DNA from: Perilla frutescens
Taxonomy: Eukaryota > Streptophyta > Magnoliopsida > Lamiales > Lamiaceae
DNA length: 64,000 bases
Assembly: GCA_026008535.1 (NCBI GenBank)
Contig: BRKX01000003.1
Location: 58,243,001-58,307,000 of the forward strand
Direction: 5' to 3'
Positions within the stretch are counted from its first letter, which is position 1. Every line of letters starts with the position of its first letter. Shown one piece after another: positions 56,836-64,000 of this stretch. Position numbers and translations under genes: made by a program. Below the pieces are notes generated by a model that saw only the letters and a program-made list of their open reading frames with translations, was not told the origin of the DNA and did no database searches.

Positions 56836-59800
56836 ATGGCGGATCCGTCTGTTGATTTGGTGGTGGAAAATCCAGATAATATAGTCTCAAGTGATGAAGA
56901 TGAGAATTTGGGCGTTAAAAAAGTGTCAAAAAAGACGTCAAGATCGAGATCTGCCAAAAAATCACATTTGAGTCGGCCACCTTTAGCGTCTGTTGGGAAT
57001 AGAGAGATCAGGGACCTCTCTAAATTTGCTAAAGGTACGATAAAAATGGATTCGTTGAAAGAGAAGAGCCGGGCGAAAAAGAAAAATAAAAAAGAGGTTA
57101 AACGGGCTGATTCGTGTTCGCCGCTCGTCGATCATGAAGGTGATAGGGATATTAGTTCTGATTTTACATCTGAGGGTGAAGCATTTGATAAGGATGATAT
57201 CTGCTATAATGCGAAGCCTTTACAAGTGGTTGAAGCGGGTGATTTAATGGGAAAGTCTTTTGTTGAAGGTGCGGATGAATCTGGGTGTTCGAAGGAGTCG
57301 TTAATGGCGGAAATAGGATTAGAAATAAGCGCTGGGGGTCGGGACTTGATTGAGAATGCGTATGTTTTGAATTGGAGTCGTGCAGAATTTAATCCTAATT
57401 TTTCCTCTAAAAATATGGAAGTTTCGGAAGAAGGGGTGAGTAAAGGGGATGTTCGTGTGAATTCAGATTTGGAGGAGCATAATTTTGATGATGTTGCATA
57501 CCAGAAGGAAAAAGAAGATGATCGCAGAATTTCAGAGATGGAATTTAATCGGTTTTTACGTGAAGATAATGATATGCATGAAGTTCCAGAACGTTCGAGT
57601 AATTCTGAGCATTTGAAGTCTGAATTGTTGAATTCTAAGGGGCCGGAATCTGGAGAAAGTAGCCGGAATTTTTTGCAAAAATCGAGTACAGGTGATCGGG
57701 GATGTGAAGCGTTCAGTTTTGGTTTTAATCGTGAATTGGATCGAGCAGATTCATTGGAGGATGTTATTTCGTCCACATTCACTCAATCACTATCTGCTGA
57801 TGCTGGTAAGGAAAGTATGCGCTCTAATGGTAATTTGAATCAGGATCCCAACAAATCTGGCATTTTTCCCGTCATTCCTTTTCCTCACAAAGCGGCGCAG
57901 TCTCCCTCTTCCTCAGAAAACCCTAATATCATCAACCCTAATATCCTGAACCAAGTGATCGAACCCCTATCAGTCGTTAACCCTCCCAGTCAGAACCCAT
58001 TCCCAAAAGCCACGCCATTTACTCCATCTGTTATTAGCCAAGATCTGCCTAACAAGTTCCCACATTCTGCCTCTCTCCCCGATTTTAATTCGCAGCAGTC
58101 AAATCTGAACCCAATTTTGGGTTCGACCCTTTCTAATTTTCCTTTAACCAAACCTGCTTCGAATGACTCGGTTGCGATTGGAAATGGTTCGCCTATTTTG
58201 GGTTCAACCATTTTAAATCGTGTGGAATTGGAAAATCAGAGCCACTTTGATAATATTGTTGAATTTGCCTTCTAATATTGTTGAATTTTCTAGTATTGGG
58301 CTCCAAAATAATATTCCATTAGCTATTGGGCCTGATTTAAGTGATTTTCCTCCTCTACCTTCAAGAAATAAAATTCTGGCAGCCCATTTGCCTAATCAGC
58401 AGGATAATTCAGTTATTGGGCCTTTTTCACAAATTAATTCCCAGCCCAGTATTGGAATTAATTCTGAACAGCCCAATTTGAGAGATGTTCCTGGGAAAAA
58501 TTCCGATCATTCTTCTCGGGATGCTATGAGTATGGAGAATATCGGTAATGATGAATTGATGCAAGATAGTGTGCCGAATGTTTGGAATAATATGCATAAT
58601 ATCAAGGGAGGTGGCAGTAATCCTTGTGTTTTTAAATCTGGAAATGAAAAAATTCAAAGCGAAACTCGTGATGCTTCATTGGGGTTCCTTGATGCTCTTC
58701 GATCTCCCTCACACCAAAATGGACCTGCTATGTTTAATACTTCGACAATCAAAGACGTTAGATCCCTTGAGGTACATGATGGCATGCCGGTTCTTTCTTT
58801 TAATCATAACGATCATGAATTTCTTGCCGGACGAATGGGGCTTGCCTTGGTAGGAAAATTCTCCCATGCTATTCCTTCACCTGCAAACATCAAGAAAGCT
58901 CTTCGTAATATTCAGATCACGGGTTCTTTATCTTGGTATTTTCTAAATGCTCGGCATATCTTAATTAAACTCACGCATGAAATTGATTATGTCAAGTTGA
59001 TTAAAGGAGCACATGAATTGCCTATTTGATTTGTGAATGGATGTCCAATGCGTGTTTTTAAATGGACACCGGGATTTAATCCCTCATTTGAAACACCTAT
59101 TTTTGCAATTTGGATTACTTTACCCGGTTTACCATTGCATCTTTTTTATCACAGTTCATTATTCAAAATTGGATCAATTTTTGGCAAGCCTATACAAATT
59201 GAAAATGCGACTGCTCATCGAAATCGTGTGTCTTTTGCTAAACTATGTGTCGAGATTGATCTAACTAAGTCTTATCCTATGTCTATTGTGTTGAATTTAG
59301 ATGGGAATGAAGTGATTCAACGTGTTGTTTTTGATAAGCTCTCCCTTTATTGTTCTGAATGTAAACATCTTGGTCATGCCAAAGATACTTGCTATGCTAT
59401 TGGTAATTTGCAGAGAACTCGTCGGCCTCCTAATGCTCGTCAGCCTCCATCCCAACCTAACCACTCTCGGCACCAGCAAAGAGATAAAGGCAAAGGAATT
59501 ATGGAGCAGCCTGTTGTTCATAAATCTGCTTTAGATGGTCGTGGTCCTGTTTCTCGTGAATTTGAAAATAATAGTGATGGTTGGCAGCAAGTGGATAGAC
59601 GTCGACGAGGATCGCTCTCCCATGCAACGGGGAAAAATAAATCTGATAATGGCAGCCGTTTCCACGTCTTGAGTGAAGCTGGGATTCAACCTATTGTTCC
59701 GCATAATGAAGCAACCTAGAATTATTCTACTGCCTCTATCGATTATACTCAGCGGGATATGGATGCATTTCAGAAGGAAGTGGAGGCTGGGAATGTTAAA

Positions 59801-60400
59801 GGTGTTTCTACAAGGAGTGGCGGTTTTGATATGTCCAAAAAGGGTGTGGGTTCTGTTATGCACAGCAAGGATGTTCAGAATTCGTCAACAAATTCAGGGA
59901 ACATATCTAGCACGTCTAAAGCTTCTAATCCAGTGCCTAATCATATTGGTATTGATCGGGATGTTGAAGATGTTGGAATTACCGTCTCCGGATCGCAAGT
60001 GGTGAATAATGATACATTGAGAGCTCGACGTGGTTTGGTTTTGGGATCGGTTAATTTGCATGGGAATTCCAATACATATGGGCTTAATTCTGGAGCACAA
60101 AAACGTGATGGTGGAGCCCTTAGTCCTTCCAGAATGGCGGTGGAAGATGGTCGTGTTAAGAGTCATGCACGGGTCTTTGATACTAGTGGAGGTAATCGTG
60201 AATTTGATAAATCCCGATTGCATAATTCTCGACACCATGATGATAATTATAGAGACTGTGGGCATGATACATTTGAGCAGGCTGTGGACGCCAATTTGTG
60301 TAATGAACCGCTTCATGAAGCTACTAATTCTCCCATGCATACGTCCCCAATGTTGCATGGTCAACCAAAGGAGATTCCCCCATTTCCTATGAAATTGTGA
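56836..60400 (+). pseudogene. LINE ORF1 (DUF4283 and zinc knuckle)
   Basis: A long hydrophilic N-terminal region (MADPSVDLVVENPDN...) is followed by a DUF4283-type RNA-binding region at about 58800-59290 (EFLAGRMGLALVGKFS, FKWTPGFNPSFETPIF, WITLPGLPLHLF). A CCHC knuckle follows (C-S-E-C...H...C, about 59352-59393) and a basic Gln/Arg-rich tail. A 22-bp tandem duplication at 58252-58295 shifts the frame. A TGA at 59027 replaces the Trp expected in P-I-W-F, and a TAG lies at 59717. ORF1 proteins coat LINE RNA. The end (ATGAAATTGTGA) overlaps the beginning of ORF2. Confidence 0.83.
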
Positions 60401-61335
60401 GTTTTTCTATGTCCGTTCAACTCTTGATATGGAACGCCCGTGGCTTGGGTTCGAAAGCTAAGTGTGGTTATTTACATAATTTAATTAGGTTGCACCGTTT
60501 GTCCATTGTAGTGATTATTGAGCCTAAGGTCCAATTTGATTTGGATTTTTTCAGTCGTCGTTTTGGGATGACTTTGGTGGCGTCTAATTTATCTAATCAT
60601 ATTTGGATTTTTTGTGCTCATGGGTTTATTGTGTCTGTTGATTTGGATTTTGGTCAGTTACTTCATGTGAGAGTGGATTCACCTTTGTTGAGCAGGACTG
60701 TGTTTTTATCTCTTGTGTATGGTCGGCACTCTCGGGAGGATCGATATGAGCTTTGGGATCAGTTGAGGGACATTGCTCTTAGTATTGATGGGAGGTCGTA
60801 GCTTATTGGGGGTGACTTCAATATTTTTTTGACTGAGGAGGAAGTTGAGAATGGAGTGTCTGATCGTCATCGTGAGATGATGGATTTTGGGGACGCCATT
60901 TCTGACTGTCAGTTGTTGGATCCGGGTTTTGATGGAGCTTGGTTTACCTGAGAGCGGCCTTCAACCGGGTTGAGAGAGAGGTTGGATCGGGTTTTGCTTG
61001 GAGAGTTCTGGATGTCTATTTTTGCGGTGACCAGGGTCACCCACTTGTCGAGGCACACCTCTGACCATGCTCCTCTGTTGGTTAGGTGTCAGTTCCTTGA
61101 GCAGATTCCGAAATCATCCTTCAGATTTCAGAATATGTGGATCCGGCACCATACCTTCAGGGAGACTGTTATGCAGGAGTGGAGTGTTCCTACTGGATTC
61201 AGCGGTATGATGAACTTGCAGCTGAAGTTGAAGCGGGTTCGGAAGAGGCTGAGGCAGTGGAACTGGGATGTTTTTGGAGATGTTTTTGAGCTGGTTAGGC
61301 AGGCTGATGCTGCTGTTGCCCAGGCTTCTTATGAT
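60397..61335 (+). pseudogene. LINE ORF2, endonuclease part
   Basis: AP-type endonuclease motifs are visible: LLIWNARGLGS (Asn), VVIIEPKV (Glu), LIGGDFN (Asp/Asn) and SRHTSDHAPLL (Asp-His). The endonuclease nicks the target so the 3' end can prime reverse transcription. Two stops fall at Trp positions: TAG at 60799 (S-W-LIGGDFN) and TGA at 60949 (FT-W-ERPS). ATG 60409 is the first true ATG; the frame itself opens at 60397. It is cut by the solo LTR at 61341. Confidence 0.87.
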
Positions 61336-61340
61336 TCCTC

Positions 61341-62785
61341 TGTTAGTTTTGTATACTGGAAATCGTCTTTGTATACTTTTCTGATGATATGATTATATGA
61401 AATGAAAGTTATTGCAGTCACTGTTTGCATTTAGATTATGTTCTATAATTATTTTATGCAATGTTCCATATACTTACATTGTAGATGATATGGTGTGGGA
61501 AGTCACACGGTAAGATCATATCATTAGAACCTTGTAATGTATTAAAGAGCTCACGGCTTAGATGGTCATGAACACACCATCGGTACACCGTAGAATAATC
61601 TGATAAGTTAGTTTATCTTGACTAACTGATTATTCTAGTACACTGGTTAGTGTATTGAGGAAGATCACGATAGGATACTATTATCTGTCTCTGACCCAGT
61701 TACTGAGAGAATAAAGATCCACAGAGTTCGGGTTCTGAACTCATGTGATATTGGCGAGCATATGCCTGTGTTGTTTATTACTTTGATTTATCAATGGGTG
61801 AGATCTTTTCGTAGATTGAATTCGATATCTTGGGTAATGACAATGTATACATGATGTCTCGAGCAGTATGCATGAGCACTGTGTCCTGGTGCGCCAGGTT
61901 AATGATGTTCTCTTGAGGAAGCACAAGTTCATGTTGAAACCCTACAGGTGGAATTTATTTCGTACATGAATAAAGCTTATGTGGTACTACTCAAGGTTTT
62001 AGATGTTAATTAATTATAGCTGTCAGAGGCTTACATAATTAATTAATGAACATTATATCTTAAACACGGGGAATGGCTGGACTAAAGGAGAAAGCATATT
62101 CGTAAATATGTATTAAATTGGTAGGTCAGTTTCACTTCTTTAGTGGAATAAAAGTAAAACTTAATTTATTTAATTATATCCTAGGTTTATTGGATATTGG
62201 ATATTAAATAAATTAGTGGGCCAATTTAATATTCTTCTAGATCCCTGTTGTAGCTCAATTGACTGATAGTGGACTGGATATTGAACTTGAGATAGAGGCC
62301 CAAGCCCAGTAGGGCTGGAACATGAAATTTCGCCCCTCCCTATATATAAGGGGAGGGGGTCACGAAATTTTGATGATGAAAATCATAGGAAATCAGCCCC
62401 TCTTTGTTTCTCAAAGTTATCCACAGATTTCACAACTCTATCTAGTAGATTTCAGCCCACTCTGAATCTAGATACAGTCCGGGAATACAACAGAAGATCT
62501 TGGAGTAGAATACTGTGGTGGTCGAAATTTTGAGTGCTAGGTGGCGCCAACTACAGTTCATTTAACAGCAAGATTAGATCTTTAATCTTGTCCACAGACC
62601 GTCTATCGATTTGTAAGTAGATTCGTTTCTATGTCTTCCGCTTTATTAGATTCGAATCTGCTTTGCATGCTTTTTTATTAGACTGTGATAAACATGCATG
62701 TTACATAAAATTATGATTTGCATGAACACGGATTAATGAATAACCAAATGATCCTGCGGCGGTTTAATTCGAAAAAACCCCAACA
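61341..62785 (+). mobile_element. Solo LTR, family S, copy 2 (1445 bp), TSD TCCTC
   Basis: Same family as 54941-56379 and same orientation. Bounded by TGTTAGTTTTGTATACTGG and ACCCCAACA, with TCCTC at 61336-61340 and 62786-62790. It interrupts LINE ORF2: the protein reads QASYDS before it and SPTPEARANLSRCVAEYV after it. Confidence 0.9.
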
Positions 62786-64000
62786 TCCTCTCCTACCCCG
62801 GAGGCTCGTGCTAACCTCAGTCGCTGTGTGGCTGAGTATGTGCTTCGGACGAGGATGAAGGAAGACTTTTGGAAGCAGAAGGTGGCGGTTAGGTGGGTCA
62901 CTGAGGGAGAGCGGAACTCTCGATTCTTTCAGGGATGGGTGAAGCAGAAGCGGTGCAAGTCCAGGGTTCACTCAATTGAGGATGAGGGGCGTGTGATTGA
63001 GGATGATGCTGGGATTCGGGCTTCGGCTGTGGGTTTCTTTCAGAGGCTTCTCACGTCAGATATTGCTCAGTTAGGTGATCCGGATTTCAGTTGTCTGCAT
63101 AGGATTCCCTCCGATATGGATACAGATGAGCTTTGTCAGGTTCCGGATACAGATGAGATCAGAGCTGCGGTTTTTGGTATCAGTGGGGACAGTGTGTCGG
63201 GTTCGGATGGATTCACTTCTTTATTTTTTCAGCATTGTTGGGACTTTGTTTGCAGTGATGTCGTGGGTGCGGTTGCGGATTTCTTTGCAGGGGCCCATAT
63301 GCCGCGCAGCTTCACGGCTACTTCTATCATTCTTCTGCCGAAGAAGAAGAGACCAGCTGCTTGGACTGATTATCGGCCTATCAGTTTGTGCAATGTGACC
63401 AACAAGATTATCACGAAGATTCTGACGTCGCGGTTGGCTCCATTTTTGCCTGCCATGCTCACTCCGAATCAGAGTGGTTTTGTGAAGGGTCGTTTGCTCA
63501 GTGATAACGTCTTGCTTGCTCAGGAGATGATTGGGGATCTCCACATCAGCCGTGAGGTTCCCAATGTGGCTCTTAAGCTGGATATGGTGAAGGCGTATGA
63601 TCGGGTTCAGTGGTCCTTTTTGCTTGCTGTTTTGAGACATATGGGTTTTCCGGATCAGTGGGTGGGCATGATTAGTAGGTGTATCAAGGATTGCTAGTTC
63701 TCAGTCCTCGTGAATGGGGCCCCAGCTAGTTTCTTTCCCTCTTCCCGAGGGTTGAGACAGGGGGATCCTCTATCTCCCTCCTTGTTTGTTCTTGCGGTTG
63801 ATTACTTGTCTCGGATTCTGGACAGATTGATTTGTGGTGATCCGATCATGAGGTACAGGACGATGAAGAGGGGTTTTCCGGTTTCTCACTTGTCTTATGC
63901 TGATGACATCATCATTTTTACTAGAGCTGACCCGGATGGTTTGGGTCGTCTTGTGGACTGCTTGGAGCACTATTCTTTGGTTTCAGGCCAGCTGGTGAAC
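62786..64000 (+). pseudogene. LINE ORF2, reverse transcriptase part (cut by window end)
   Basis: It continues ORF2 with WVTEGERNSRFFQGWVKQKR, YRPISLCNVTNKIITKIL, PNQSGFVKGRLLSDNVLLAQE, KLDMVKAYDRVQW, RGLRQGDPLSPSLFVLAVDY and the catalytic LSYADDIIIF. A TAG at 63695 falls where Trp is expected (C-W-FSVLVNG). The frame is otherwise open to the window edge. Confidence 0.9.

Larger units (their letters stand above)
56385..64000 (+). mobile_element. L1-type LINE, running off the right edge
   Basis: A 5' leader (56385-56835), ORF1 (56836-60400) and ORF2 (from 60397/60409) follow in the order of plant L1 elements. It is interrupted by a solo LTR at 61341-62785. The 3' end is beyond the window. The exact 5' end was not determined. 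Confidence 0.85.

Noticed and set aside
54941..62785. The two TGTTAG...CCCAACA repeats as the two LTRs of one retrotransposon
   Set aside because: Each has its own perfect 5-bp duplication (AATCC, TCCTC), and the DNA between them is a LINE whose ORF2 continues on the far side of the second copy.

Overview
The window looks like a repeat-rich intergenic stretch of a eudicot plant nuclear genome, perhaps an asterid (the lineage is a guess). It is AT-rich, full of microsatellites, and packed with nested plant retrotransposons. I can support only one intact-looking host gene: a two-exon class B heat shock factor at 28213-29278 that resembles HSFB4/SCHIZORIZA. A 75-residue zinc-knuckle fragment at the left edge may be the end of a FAR1-like or transposase-like gene.

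Layout. 1-9.6 kb: AT-rich DNA with dispersed repeats, an 884-bp Mutator-like element with a 9-bp target-site duplication (TSD), and a 288-bp MITE. 9.65-14.57 kb: a tRNA-type SINE on the minus strand with an expanded 3' body, split by a 4.07-kb Ty3/gypsy deletion derivative. 15.3-25.0 kb: a degenerate minus-strand LTR that hosts a 2.45-kb solo LTR (TSD CAAAT) and a 6.0-kb Ty1/copia element (TSD ATCTT). 25-28 kb: intergenic, with a second SINE that has a 17-bp TSD. 28.2-29.3 kb: the HSF gene. 29.3-34.1 kb: intergenic. 34.1-54.1 kb: a Tekay-like gypsy integrase remnant split by a very large Ty1/copia SIRE-like element (35146-53694, TSD GATTC). That element is itself interrupted by a 1.3-kb solo LTR (TSD TATAG). 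54.9-56.4 kb: a solo LTR. 56.4-64 kb: an L1-type LINE that runs off the window and is interrupted by a second solo LTR of the same family.

The most interesting object is the 18.5-kb SIRE-like element. After a SIRE-type gag-pol it carries about 7.6 kb with three successive accessory modules (44606-46923, 47287-49286, 49641-51509). The modules look like diverged paralogues. Each has a domain resembling the plant 'putative plant transposon protein' family, then a linker rich in basic and acidic residues, then a conserved Trp-rich segment. The spacer before the first module contains a TATA stretch resembling the LTR promoter. The whole element is saturated with AACTG/CAGTT words, also present in a 44-bp tandem array in its LTRs. 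All three modules now carry stops, but the third is a single frame with only three point stops.

Most premature stops in the mobile genes lie at codons where related proteins have Trp or Gln. This fits decay by deamination of methylated cytosine. All family and lineage calls come from reading motifs by eye; no database search was run.
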